Shown: positions 1 through 7,385 of the stretch, piece after piece
Layout: each line of letters starts with the position of its first letter
Position numbering within the stretch: position 1 is the first letter of the stretch
Assembly: GCA_002309195.1 (NCBI GenBank)
Contig: DBWY01000012.1
Coordinates: 129,210 to 152,041, forward strand
Direction: 5' to 3'
DNA from: Treponema sp. UBA1226
GTDB lineage: Bacteria > Spirochaetota > Spirochaetia > Treponematales > Treponemataceae
DNA length: 22,832 bases
Notes under the pieces: generated by a model
The model's input: only the letters and a program-made list of their open reading frames with translations
What the model was told of the DNA's origin: nothing
The model's database searches: none
Translations under genes and position numbers: made by a program

Positions 1-527
1 ATTGTAACGATATCGTCTTTTGCAACGCCTTCAGAAGAAGTTTTGTCTGTTACAGTAGCATTGCGTTCCTGGATTCCTTTGAGTTCTTCTGCAAGTTCAG
101 CATCTCCTACAGAAACCTGAGGTTCTTTTACTGTGATTCCAGAGAAGTTCTTTACAGAAACTGCAGGGAAGATGTCGTATGTTACTGTGTAAACGAGGTC
201 TTTGCCCAGTTCGAACTCAGGCATTTTGTCCATTGCAGGCTGTGCATATGGAAGTGGTCTGTATTCTGTTTCTTTTTCGTCAGAAAAGATTTCATTTAAT
301 GAAGCATCAATTACTTCGCTTAATGTATCTGCCTTTAATGCATCACCATATTTTGTTTCGAGTACTTTTGCCGGAACATGTCCTTTTCTGAATCCCGGAA
401 TCTGTGCGTTTTTTGTGTAATTTGCAGTTACCTTTTTGTAAGTTGCTTCGATGTCTGCCTTGTCTACTGTTACTGTGAGTTTTACAGCTGATTTTTCGAG
501 TTTTTCGTAATTCTTAGATAATTTCAC
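1..527 (-). CDS. tig: Trigger factor, N-terminal part (partial)
   Basis: Trigger factor is the ribosome-bound chaperone and peptidyl-prolyl isomerase that meets nascent chains at the exit tunnel. Reading the minus strand from a GTG at 527 gives 175 residues before the window edge. Residues about 1-110 are the ribosome-binding domain. They include IPGFRKGHVP, close to the family signature GFRxGxxP that docks on ribosomal protein L23. The start of the FKBP-like isomerase domain follows; the rest lies outside the window. GTG is chosen because AGAGGA lies just upstream and the next residues (KLSKNYEKLEKSAVKLTVTV) match the usual trigger factor N-terminus. The gene lies downstream of two tRNA genes on the same strand, only about 35 bases after their terminator hairpin. 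The identity is secure; the truncation is only the window edge. Confidence 0.96.
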   Translation of the reverse strand, partial: MKLSKNYEKLEKSAVKLTVTVDKADIEATYKKVTANYTKNAQIPGFRKGHVPAKVLETKYGDALKADTLSEVIDASLNEIFSDEKETEYRPLPYAQPAMDKMPEFELGKDLVYTVTYDIFPAVSVKNFSGITVKEPQVSVGDAELAEELKGIQERNATVTDKTSSEGVAKDDIVT

Positions 528-558
528 GATCGTTATCCTCTTGATAAAAAAAATGGTA

Positions 559-596
559 AAAAAAAAGCGATTCAGATTGCTCTTAAATCGCTTTAT
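559..596 (-). terminator. Rho-independent terminator after the tRNA pair
   Basis: On the minus strand AAGCGATT pairs with AATCGCTT across a 13-base loop, and the second arm runs into about ten T residues. It sits directly after tRNA-Gly and before trigger factor. It may be leaky or act as an attenuator, because little room is left downstream for a separate tig promoter. Confidence 0.8.
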
Positions 597-600
597 TTAG

Positions 601-672
601 AGCGGGAAACGGGAGTTGGACCCGCGACATCCACCTTGGCAAGGTGGCGCTCTACCACTGAGCTATTCCCGC
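601..672 (-). tRNA. tRNA-Gly (anticodon GCC)
   Basis: A 72-base cloverleaf reads on the minus strand. The acceptor stem is GCGGGAA/TTCCCGC with a U discriminator, as usual for bacterial tRNA-Gly. The D-arm contains AGCTCAGTGGTAGAGC, the anticodon stem is CCACC/GGTGG around TTGCCAA (anticodon GCC), and the T-arm contains GGGTCCAACTCCC. CCA is not encoded: the bases after the discriminator read CTA. It follows tRNA-Leu by 42 bases and probably shares its transcript. Confidence 0.97.
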
Positions 673-714
673 AAAATATACTTTGCTTTTTCTGCTATCT
701 TTATGATAGAGAAG

Positions 715-794
715 TGCGAGAGGAGGGACTTGAACCCTCAAGCCGAAGCACTAGATCCTAAGTCTAGCGTGTATGCCAGTTTCACCACTCTCGC
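715..794 (-). tRNA. tRNA-Leu (anticodon UAG)
   Basis: An 80-base class II tRNA reads on the minus strand. The acceptor stem is GCGAGAG/CTCTCGC with discriminator A. The anticodon stem is CTAGA/TCTAG around CTTAGGA (anticodon TAG, reading CUN codons). A long variable arm (TGCTTCGGCTT) and a T-arm with GGGTTCAAGTCCC follow. CCA is not encoded (CTT follows). The long variable arm with A73 fits leucine. It is the first gene after a near-consensus promoter. Confidence 0.97.
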
Positions 795-812
795 TTAATG
801 AAACTACAACAG

Positions 813-841
813 AATATAGCAAAATCGCCCCTCAGTGTCAA
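813..841 (-). promoter_or_regulatory. Sigma-70 type promoter for the tRNA pair
   Basis: On the minus strand TTGACA (836-841) and TATATT (813-818) are separated by exactly 17 bases, with the tRNA-Leu 5' end about 19 bases beyond the -10 box. It is the best match to the -35 consensus seen in the window, as expected for a stable-RNA promoter. No GC-rich discriminator is obvious. Confidence 0.88.
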
Positions 842-869
842 TATATATGCTGAATTTATTTAAAAAAAA

Positions 870-898
870 TTGCGCTATGAGTATAACCGTGATAAGAT
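870..898 (+). promoter_or_regulatory. Possible promoter for the GH5 gene
   Basis: TTGCGC (870-875) and TAAGAT (893-898) are spaced by 17 bases, placing a start near 905 and a leader of about 33 bases with AAAAGGA at 921-927. Each box matches the consensus at only four of six bases, so this is a weak or activated promoter at best. Confidence 0.4.
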
Positions 899-938
899 AT
901 TTGAGTAAATTCAACTTAAAAAAAGGAAAACAAAAAAA

Positions 939-1991
939 ATGAAAAAATTATCTATAGTTAGTATTGCTTTAGCAGTGCTTGTTCTTGCTGCTTCATGTGG
1001 CGATAAAGTAAAGTATGCGGGTGATTCACATCTTGCCATCGAAGACGGTAAAACTGTCGTAGAACGTTATGGTTCGCTGCAGGTTATCGGAACAGATTTG
1101 TGTGACCAGAACGGTAAGCCTGTTCAGATAAGGGGAATGAGTTCGCATGGACTTCAGTGGTATGGAAAATACGCAAATAAAGATGTAATAAAATGGCTTC
1201 GTGATGACTGGAACTGCCAGGCATGGCGTGCAGCGCTTTATACTCAGGGCGGTTATATCGGAAACCCTGTTCTTAAAGACAAAGTAATAACTTCTATAGA
1301 AGCATGTATCGAAACCGGGATGTATGTTCTTGTTGACTGGCATGTCCTTGGAGATAAAGATCCTCTCTTATATGCAGTTGATGCAGAAGATTTCTTTACA
1401 GAAATTGCACAGAAGTACGGTGATAAGGCAAACATCATCTATGAAATCTGCAATGAACCTAACGGAAAGAACGTAACATGGAAGGACAACATCAAGCCTT
1501 ATGCAGAACGCATCATTGCTGCAATAAGAAAATATGATCCTGATAACGTTATCATTGTAGGAACTCCAAACTGGAGTGGTGATGTTCTTTCTGCTGCAAG
1601 AGATCCGATTTTAAATCAGAAAAACATAATGTATACGGTTCACTTTTATACAGGAAGCCAGGGAAGAGAACGCCGCGCAGAAATAAAGAAGGCGCTTCTT
1701 AAAGGACTCCCGATTTTTGCAACAGAGTGGGGCTGCACAAAAGACAGCGGTGACGGCGGGGTTTTTGAAAAAGAAACTTTACAGTGGATCGAATTCCTTA
1801 GAGAAAATAATATTTCATGGATTAACTGGTCTGTAAATAATAAGGGCGAAGATTCTGGTGTTTTAAAATTTAACGCAGACAGAAACGCAAAAGGAAACTG
1901 GAAAGAAGAAGATCTTTCTAAAGCAGGTGTGTTTATAAGACGCATCATGCGAAACGAACTTGATTACGCGACCTGGAAAAAAGAAAAATAA
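939..1991 (+). CDS. GH5 (subfamily 2-like) endoglucanase lipoprotein
   Basis: A probable endo-beta-1,4-glucanase that cuts cellulose or beta-glucan by the retaining mechanism. The 350-residue protein starts with a lipoprotein signal: MKK, a hydrophobic stretch, then LAASC with Cys20, so it should be anchored in a membrane facing the periplasm or the outside. The catalytic TIM barrel spans about 45-342. Visible family residues are Arg65 in the RGMSSHGLQW block, His134 in VDWH, the acid/base Glu173 in EICNEP, His235-Tyr237 in VHFY, the nucleophile Glu263 in TEWG and Trp297 in INWS. The RGMSSHGLQW and GLPIF-x-TEWG blocks point to subfamily GH5_2. No carbohydrate-binding module or dockerin is present. 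A possible promoter lies at 870-898, and a hydrolase-fold gene follows after 22 bases, probably co-transcribed. Family assignment is firm; exact substrate is inferred. Confidence 0.95.
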   Translation: MKKLSIVSIALAVLVLAASCGDKVKYAGDSHLAIEDGKTVVERYGSLQVIGTDLCDQNGKPVQIRGMSSHGLQWYGKYANKDVIKWLRDDWNCQAWRAALYTQGGYIGNPVLKDKVITSIEACIETGMYVLVDWHVLGDKDPLLYAVDAEDFFTEIAQKYGDKANIIYEICNEPNGKNVTWKDNIKPYAERIIAAIRKYDPDNVIIVGTPNWSGDVLSAARDPILNQKNIMYTVHFYTGSQGRERRAEIKKALLKGLPIFATEWGCTKDSGDGGVFEKETLQWIEFLRENNISWINWSVNNKGEDSGVLKFNADRNAKGNWKEEDLSKAGVFIRRIMRNELDYATWKKEK

Positions 1992-2013
1992 TTATATAGA
2001 AGACGGCAAAAAA

Positions 2014-2964
2014 ATGGCAAACATTATAGACTATATTCTGTGGCGCGGCGATTTGTCTTTTAAACAGAGCACTTTTAATGAAGTTGATGCAGTTATACTC
2101 TGTCAGATTTCGTATCTCAATTACGACGGAATTTTAAGCAGTGATTTTAAATCGGGAATGACGCTAAAAAATCTGTGGCAGGCTTTTAAGCATACCGCAG
2201 ATTTTAAAAAACGCTGTGATCCCGGAGCCCTCATAAACTCAGATACATACAAAGTTCTTGAGGCCGCTGCAGATTCTCCCCGCTTTTCATCTGTGAGCGC
2301 TGCAGGTTATGTAAATAAAATTGACAGATCAATCGACGAACAGTTTTCTGCCGTTACTTATTTTTTAGGCGGAACAAATAAAAACCCCTATGTCGTTTTT
2401 AAAGGAACCGATGATACTCTTACAGGATGGAAAGAAGATTTTAACATGTCATTTTCTACATCGGTTCCGGCTCAAAAAGATGCGGTTTCTTATATCGACA
2501 GGGTTTCTAAAATCACGCACGGAAAAATAAATATCCTCGGGCATTCCAAGGGAGGAAACCTTGCAGTCTATGCTGCATGCTATATGAATAAATATTTTAA
2601 GCCCAAAGTTGAGAAAATATTCAATTTTGACGGTCCTGGTTTTCCTAAGGACATGATTGATTCTCGTGAGTTTACAAGGATTAAGGATAAGATAAACACG
2701 TGGTATCCGCAGAAAGACTTAGTCGGGATGTTTTTTGAGCACGCAGAAAAATATACTGTCGTTCGAAGTTCTGCGTCCGGGGCATGGCAGCATGACGCGA
2801 TGTCCTGGTTTGTCGAAGGGTCTCATTTTGTTACCGAGGCTGAACTTGATAAAAAAAGCGTTTATTTTAACAAAATCTTTAATTCGTGGTTAAAAACCGT
2901 CACACCTGAAAAACTAAAGCAGGTAACCGACACGATTTTCGAGTTTTTAGAGAATAAACGCTAG
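2014..2964 (+). CDS. DUF2974 (Mbeg1-like) alpha/beta-hydrolase protein
   Basis: A 316-residue lipase-like protein of the DUF2974 family, whose substrate is unknown. The N-terminus (MANIIDYILWRGDLSF, then FNEVDAVILCQISYL) is the family hallmark. The middle has the GTDDTLTGWKEDFNMSF block typical of class 3 lipase folds, then the nucleophile elbow GHSKGG with Ser178. Likely partners are Asp206 (NFDGPGF) or Asp235, and His260 (WQHD). No signal peptide is seen, so a cytoplasmic location is expected. ATG at 2014 is preferred over an in-frame TTG at 1960, which would lie inside the GH5 gene and lacks a ribosome site. Upstream AGAAGACGG is only a modest ribosome site. The gene starts 22 bases after the endoglucanase stop, suggesting one transcript. 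Family is clear; function is not. Confidence 0.85.
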   Translation: MANIIDYILWRGDLSFKQSTFNEVDAVILCQISYLNYDGILSSDFKSGMTLKNLWQAFKHTADFKKRCDPGALINSDTYKVLEAAADSPRFSSVSAAGYVNKIDRSIDEQFSAVTYFLGGTNKNPYVVFKGTDDTLTGWKEDFNMSFSTSVPAQKDAVSYIDRVSKITHGKINILGHSKGGNLAVYAACYMNKYFKPKVEKIFNFDGPGFPKDMIDSREFTRIKDKINTWYPQKDLVGMFFEHAEKYTVVRSSASGAWQHDAMSWFVEGSHFVTEAELDKKSVYFNKIFNSWLKTVTPEKLKQVTDTIFEFLENKR

Positions 2965-2975
2965 GCTCTGCCGTG

Positions 2976-3005
2976 TTGACTAAAAGCCATTTTATCCATT
3001 ATTAT
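2976..3005 (+). promoter_or_regulatory. Putative promoter for secG and the long V-ATPase operon
   Basis: TTGACT (2976-2981) and TATTAT (3000-3005) are spaced by 18 bases in the only sizeable gap (about 109 bases) before secG. It would give a leader of about 60 bases. That leader contains an imperfect hairpin (GGTTTAGAGC against GCTTTAAGCC, about 3030-3059) that could influence expression but lacks a following T-run in the right place for a terminator. Confidence 0.6.
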
Positions 3006-3073
3006 AACTAAAATTCGTAAAATTATCGGTTTAGAGCTTTTTTTCGCTGCTTTAAGCCTTTGGAGTGTTATTT

Positions 3074-3454
3074 ATGGCTGCATTAAAAACTGTACTTATC
3101 GTTTTATTTGTTATCATAAGCGTTCTGCTTATTCTTCTTGTTCTCGTTCAGAATGATGAAGGCGGTGGACTTGGCGGACTTCTTTCTGGTTCTGGTTCTG
3201 CTGCATTTGGTTCTCATTCGGCAAGTGTTATCAATAAAACAACTTTCGTTTTTGTTGCCCTTTTCCTTGTTGTTGCATTCAGCATCGCATTGCTTACAAA
3301 AGCTCCTGCAGTTAAAAAACTTCAGAATACAGACGAAGTTCAGGTTCAGGAAAGTTCTAACTCAGAAGTATTTGACTGGGTAGAAAGCCTTGACGAAAAT
3401 GCCGGCGCAGATGTAAATCCAGAATCTACATTATCTGGTGCAGACGCTCAGTAA
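3074..3454 (+). CDS. secG: Preprotein translocase subunit SecG
   Basis: SecG is the small third subunit of the SecYEG channel and helps the SecA-driven export cycle. The 126-residue product has the family layout: a first membrane helix (about 4-25), a Gly/Ser-rich cytoplasmic loop (DEGGGLGGLLSGSGSAAFG), a second helix (about 51-72), then an acidic, Glu/Asp-rich tail of about 50 residues. The ATG at 3074 is used because GGAG (3062-3065) lies eight bases upstream; an in-frame GTG at 3065 would overlap this site. The gene opens a series of closely spaced genes and is followed after 32 bases by the EIIA-like gene. It is probably driven by the promoter at 2976-3005. Confidence 0.95.
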   Translation: MAALKTVLIVLFVIISVLLILLVLVQNDEGGGLGGLLSGSGSAAFGSHSASVINKTTFVFVALFLVVAFSIALLTKAPAVKKLQNTDEVQVQESSNSEVFDWVESLDENAGADVNPESTLSGADAQ

Positions 3455-3486
3455 TTTCTAAGTAAGCCTTATACAAGGGTAGAACT

Positions 3487-3945
3487 ATGCTGGAAAAATT
3501 TATAAAGCCAGAATCTGTAAATGTAGATTTGCAGAGCACGGACAAAGAAGAAGTTTTTGAAGAATTAAATGAAATTCTTATTTCTCTTTGTCCTTCCCTT
3601 GACAGGGCAGAAGTGCTTAAGGCTTTACTTGAGCGTGAACAGAAAATGACGACGGGAATTATTCCCGGAATCGCAATCCCTCATGCAATAAGTGATAAAA
3701 TCAAGGAACCTGTTTTCGCAATCGGGAAAAGTAAAAAAGGAATTGATTTTGATTCACTTGATAAAAAACCTGTTCATATTATTTTTATGATTCTGTTTCC
3801 TGCAGATGATACATCGCTACACTTGAATATAATGCAGCGACTTGCACTTCTGTTTAATAAAACAGAGTTTTATAATTCCGTTATGGAAAAACTGACGGGA
3901 GAACAGATTGTAAATACAATTCTTGCTATCGAAGAAAGTCTGTAA
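3487..3945 (+). CDS. PTS EIIA type-2 domain protein, PtsN-like
   Basis: A stand-alone EIIA domain of 152 residues, the length of PtsN (EIIA-Ntr), which works as a regulatory phospho-acceptor rather than as part of a sugar transporter. The conserved segment REQKMTTGIIPGIAIPHA contains the expected phosphorylated His66, and the second conserved histidine appears as His112 in DTSLHLNIMQRLA. There is no EIIB or EIIC domain and no sugar permease nearby. The start at 3487 has AAGGG upstream. It sits between secG and the V-ATPase genes. In other bacteria EIIA-Ntr controls potassium uptake and nitrogen or carbon responses by protein contacts; what it controls here cannot be read from sequence. Confidence 0.88.
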   Translation: MLEKFIKPESVNVDLQSTDKEEVFEELNEILISLCPSLDRAEVLKALLEREQKMTTGIIPGIAIPHAISDKIKEPVFAIGKSKKGIDFDSLDKKPVHIIFMILFPADDTSLHLNIMQRLALLFNKTEFYNSVMEKLTGEQIVNTILAIEESL

Positions 3946-4004
3946 AACAGAATGACGAAGATGCAGTGCGGGGCTAAAATGCCGCGTTCTGTACAGAGCC
4001 TGTT

Positions 4005-4011
4005 AAAGGAG
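4005..4011 (+). promoter_or_regulatory. Ribosome-binding site that sets the start of the first V-ATPase gene
   Basis: AAAGGAG lies seven bases before the ATG at 4018. The same frame is open back to an ATG at 3952, but that ATG has no such site, so 4018 is the better start. Confidence 0.75.
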
Positions 4012-4017
4012 AGAAAA

Positions 4018-4323
4018 ATGGAAAGTGAAATTGATGTAATAACACATTTACTTGAAGTAGAAAATCAGGCATCGTCACTTATTGATCAGGCGCTGGCAGA
4101 AAGTAACAGAAGAGTTCTTGCTGCAAAAGCAAAGTCTGACGAAATCTTTGATTCAAAATATCACACAGTAATCGATGAACTTGAAAAACAATACGAAGAC
4201 ACAATAGATTCCTGCAACAAAGAGCATAAAAAAACTTTTGATGACTACAAGAATCAAATCTTAAACGCAAATAAGGATTTTGATTCGTTCAACAGCTTAA
4301 TGGATAAAATTTTATCCAGGTAA
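4018..4323 (+). CDS. V/A-type ATPase stalk subunit G/H-like coiled-coil protein
   Basis: A 101-residue, all-helical, charged protein with no membrane helix. Its composition and the segment of acidic and alanine-rich heptads (LLEVENQASSLIDQALAES, then repeated AKAK and EKQYED stretches) resemble the short G/H subunit that pairs with subunit E to form the peripheral stalk of V/A ATPases. The position is the strongest evidence: in many bacterial V/A operons such a gene comes first. Here subunit C follows after 14 bases. Low-complexity coiled coils are hard to assign from sequence alone, so the family call is moderately confident while the operon membership is firm. Confidence 0.72.
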   Translation: MESEIDVITHLLEVENQASSLIDQALAESNRRVLAAKAKSDEIFDSKYHTVIDELEKQYEDTIDSCNKEHKKTFDDYKNQILNANKDFDSFNSLMDKILSR

Positions 4324-4337
4324 TCCGGAGACCGCTT

Positions 4338-5330
4338 ATGGATCGAACGGGTGCTGCGTGTTACATTTATGCAAAGACAAGCGGAATGCTTGCAAAATCT
4401 TTTACAGGTCAGCGTGCAAAAATTCTTTTTGAAACAAAAACACTTCCAGAACTCTGGTCTCTTTTATTTAAAGAAGAAATTCCTGCTGTTCCGCAGACAA
4501 TACTTGCACAGTTAATCGAAAAAAAAGCAACTCAGAAATTTATTGCTGAATATAAAAAGCTCCTCGAACTTTATTCAAAGCCGGATGTAGTTCTTAAAAA
4601 TTTGATTCACTGGTTTGACTTTGAAAATCTAAAGAACGCTGCAGCATATCTTGCGACAGGACGTTCTGAAAAGCCTGATTTTTCTGACATTACGCCATTT
4701 AATATCCTTGATTATTCTCAGTGGCCTGATGTACAAAAAATGACAGAAAAAGATGAACTTGCATGGTATAATAAAGTACCTGCGGTTGATGAGCAGCAGA
4801 TGCTTTCTCATGATCTTGATATGCAGTTTGTAAGGAATCTTCTTAAGGGTGCAGATAAACTTTCTATCGGACAGCGTAATGCAGTAAGAAAACTTATTCT
4901 ATGGCGTTATTCAATGAAAAACGTAATATGGGTAATGCGCTTAAAAGTTTATTACAATATGAAAGAAGATGAGATAAGAAAACAGATTGTTTATCTTGAT
5001 GAGTCAAAGGGTATAAACGACCTTTTTGCCGGCGAAGCATTAAAGATTATAGGATATGACATCAATTCTTATGAGCAGTGGTCAAAGTGGAAACACAGCG
5101 CTTTGATTAATGATATAAAAGACGGAAAAGTCTGGAAGCTTGATCCTCAGGTTGTCGAAGAAAAGTGTTCCAATGACTTTTATTTACTTATGCGCAGGTC
5201 GTTTCATAAAGAACCGTTCAGTGCTCTTGTTATGGTTGCATGGTTTTTTATTAAACAAAATGAACTTGATAATATCAGGACTGCAACAGAGGCAATAAGG
5301 CTTAATGTTCAATTAGAGCCGGCCGTGTAG
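4338..5330 (+). CDS. atpC: V/A-type ATPase subunit C (AC39/d family)
   Basis: Subunit C (yeast Vma6/d, Thermus C) is the funnel-like socket that joins the central rotor shaft to the membrane c-ring. The 330-residue protein has the usual length and an all-helical character. The N-terminal YIYAKTSGMLAKSFTGQR segment matches the start of the vATP-synt_AC39 family, and the pattern of Tyr/Trp-containing helices (LIHWFDFENLKNAAAYL, LILWRYSMKNVIWVMRLK) fits the three-fold helical repeat. CGGAG lies about eight bases before the ATG. The gene is between the G/H-like and I subunits, ahead of its place in the Enterococcus ntp operon. No membrane segment is seen, as expected. The assignment rests on family pattern plus operon context. 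Confidence 0.85.
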   Translation: MDRTGAACYIYAKTSGMLAKSFTGQRAKILFETKTLPELWSLLFKEEIPAVPQTILAQLIEKKATQKFIAEYKKLLELYSKPDVVLKNLIHWFDFENLKNAAAYLATGRSEKPDFSDITPFNILDYSQWPDVQKMTEKDELAWYNKVPAVDEQQMLSHDLDMQFVRNLLKGADKLSIGQRNAVRKLILWRYSMKNVIWVMRLKVYYNMKEDEIRKQIVYLDESKGINDLFAGEALKIIGYDINSYEQWSKWKHSALINDIKDGKVWKLDPQVVEEKCSNDFYLLMRRSFHKEPFSALVMVAWFFIKQNELDNIRTATEAIRLNVQLEPAV

Positions 5331-5351
5331 GGATAGAATAAAGAGGTTTGT

Positions 5352-7340
5352 ATGGCAAGAACAACAGCAATGAGACTTGTTGAACTTATGGTTCTCAAAC
5401 AGGATATTTCCAAAGTACTTTCTCTGCTTGGACGAAAGGGAAATTTTCAGTTTCAGAGCTCGCTTGATGAAGATGATTCAGGAAAAGAAAAAGTAAACCA
5501 CGAATATGAAATATTCAAAGAACTTGATCAGGTAAGAAGTTATTTTTGTCTCGAAGAATTTAACAAAGATATTGCAGCTTATGACATGCCGTCTGAACAG
5601 GATTATAAAGACGCAGAAAAAATTCTTTCGGGCGTAAAAGAAATTCAGACTAATGACTCAGAAGAATATGAACGGAATAAAAAAATTACAGAAGCTTATG
5701 ATGAAGCAATGGCATTTTCTAATTTAAAGGCTTCGTATTCTGACCTCGAGCACCTTTCATTTCTTTCTTTAAGAATAGGAAAAATTGATCCTGCAGAATT
5801 TGATGAACTTAAATTTGACGTAGGAAACAGGGCTATAATCGTTCCGCTTGGAAACGACAAATCTCACGTGCTTGCGGCAAGTTCAAAAAAAGGACGCTTT
5901 GCGCTTGATACAGAATTAAAGAAACATAATTTTGTTAATATGGAAATTCCACAAGACTTTAAAGGAATTCCGGATGATGTTCTTGAAACATTAAAAAAAC
6001 AGAAACAGGAATCTGACTCAATAATCGAAAATCTTTCTACAATAAAAAAGAATTACTGCGAAACACATAAAGACGAACTTTACAGGCTTATGGGGAACTT
6101 TTCTGTTGCAAGTCAGGTTCGTTATACAGAAAATAAACTCGAATCTACAAAACTCGTTTACAGAATTACAGGCTGGCTTCCTGCCGTTGATGCCGACGAT
6201 GTTATAAAGGAACTTGAAAAAATTACAGAAGAAAGAATCGCCGTAAGAAAATACACTCCAGAAGAAGTTCCGAGTGTAATTAACGGCCACGAAAAAGTTC
6301 CTGTCGAATTAAAACACGGAAAATTTATCTCAAGCTTTAAGAGGATGGTATTTTCTTACGGCTCACCGGTTTATGGAACAATTGATCCGACGCCGTTTGT
6401 TGCACTGTTCTTTACAATACTTTTTGGAATCATGTTTGGTGATGCAGGGCAGGGACTTGTGTTCTTACTCATGGGAATCCTCATGGCATTAAAAATTATC
6501 AAGGTTGGAAACTGGAATAAGTTTGCACCAGTATTTATGGCAATCGGCTGTACAAGTATGATTATGGGTATTTTAACCGGTGAGTTTTTTGCAAACGAAA
6601 CTTTCCTTATTCCTGTTGCAAGATTTTTAACAGGACTTTTTGGTGAACCAAGAGATCATATCCTTCATATGATGCCTAATTCAAATCCAGAATCTATTCT
6701 TAATATGTTTAAGTTCTTTGGTTTCTCTGTTGCAGTTGGTTTTGTAATCAACTCGACGGGACTTGTTCTTAATATAGTAAATAATCTTTTTAGAAAACAT
6801 CCGGGCCGCGCATTCTTTGGTAAAAACGGTCTTTGCGGTGCAGTATTTTTCTGGGGCGTAGTAATTCTTGTAATAAGAATTTTCCTCTTTAAATATTCTG
6901 CAACTGCAGTTGATGCTGCGGTAATCGGTATCGCATTGTTTGGTGCTGCATTTGGTGAACCGTTTGAACGTCTCTTAGACGGCGAGCGGCCCGTTTTTGA
7001 AAACGGCTTTGGAGCAGCGCTCATCGGTGGTATCGTTGAACTTATCGAAGTAATAAGCGGATATCTTTCTAATACTGTAAGCTTCCTTCGTGTCGGAGCA
7101 TTTGCTCTTGCTCATGCCGTTTTAGGATATATCATTTCGACGATGAGCGCGCTTGCTCCTGGAGCAGGAAGCATCGCAATTTCTATCGTGGGTAACGCAA
7201 TCGTTGTTGTCCTCGAAGGAATGATTGTTGCAATTCAGGTAATACGTCTGCAGTATTATGAATTCTTTTCTAAGTTCTTTAATGAAACGGGCCGCGAGTT
7301 TACGCCTTATGCGTTTACGAGCGTTCCGGAGTTTAAATAA
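5352..7340 (+). CDS. atpI: V/A-type ATPase subunit I (a-subunit)
   Basis: Subunit I forms the stator half of the ion channel in the membrane and holds the peripheral stalks. The 662-residue protein has the expected two parts: a cytoplasmic, charged, helical arm (about 1-325) and a membrane part (about 340-660) with about seven or eight hydrophobic helices. The block SFLRVGAFALAHAVLGYII carries the essential arginine (Arg580), and a second conserved arginine appears as Arg632 in AIQVIRLQYYEFF, matching the pair seen in Enterococcus NtpI. The motif FFTILFGIMFGDAGQGL is typical of the first membrane hairpin. AGAGG precedes the ATG. A 45-base gap holding a hairpin separates it from the proteolipid gene. 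Confidence 0.96.
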   Translation: MARTTAMRLVELMVLKQDISKVLSLLGRKGNFQFQSSLDEDDSGKEKVNHEYEIFKELDQVRSYFCLEEFNKDIAAYDMPSEQDYKDAEKILSGVKEIQTNDSEEYERNKKITEAYDEAMAFSNLKASYSDLEHLSFLSLRIGKIDPAEFDELKFDVGNRAIIVPLGNDKSHVLAASSKKGRFALDTELKKHNFVNMEIPQDFKGIPDDVLETLKKQKQESDSIIENLSTIKKNYCETHKDELYRLMGNFSVASQVRYTENKLESTKLVYRITGWLPAVDADDVIKELEKITEERIAVRKYTPEEVPSVINGHEKVPVELKHGKFISSFKRMVFSYGSPVYGTIDPTPFVALFFTILFGIMFGDAGQGLVFLLMGILMALKIIKVGNWNKFAPVFMAIGCTSMIMGILTGEFFANETFLIPVARFLTGLFGEPRDHILHMMPNSNPESILNMFKFFGFSVAVGFVINSTGLVLNIVNNLFRKHPGRAFFGKNGLCGAVFFWGVVILVIRIFLFKYSATAVDAAVIGIALFGAAFGEPFERLLDGERPVFENGFGAALIGGIVELIEVISGYLSNTVSFLRVGAFALAHAVLGYIISTMSALAPGAGSIAISIVGNAIVVVLEGMIVAIQVIRLQYYEFFSKFFNETGREFTPYAFTSVPEFK

Positions 7341-7347
7341 AAATATT

Positions 7348-7371
7348 TTGCGCGTGTAAAAGTTTACGCAA
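7348..7371 (+). other. Hairpin in the spacer before the proteolipid gene
   Basis: TTGCG pairs with CGCAA and TAAA with TTTA around an AG turn, with a four-base bulge (CGTG) on the 5' side. It is followed by AAAGTAGGAG rather than a T-run, so it does not look like a terminator. It may protect or process the mRNA upstream of atpK, whose product is needed in many copies. Confidence 0.5.
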
Positions 7372-7385
7372 AAGTAGGAGAATAT

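Noticed and set aside
616..798. A 60-codon plus-strand open frame
   Set aside because: It lies across the two tRNA genes on the opposite strand and is not coding.
1960..2013. Upstream TTG start for the DUF2974 gene, adding 18 residues
   Set aside because: It overlaps the GH5 gene, has no ribosome site, and the family N-terminus begins at the ATG at 2014.
3952..4017. Upstream ATG giving a 22-residue extension of the first V-ATPase gene
   Set aside because: The AAAGGAG site points to the ATG at 4018, and the extension has no family-like sequence.
3946..4017. GC-rich imperfect hairpin (GCGGGGC/GCCGC) as a terminator between ptsN-like gene and V-ATPase genes
   Set aside because: The stem is short and mismatched and no T-run follows, so there is no support for termination here.
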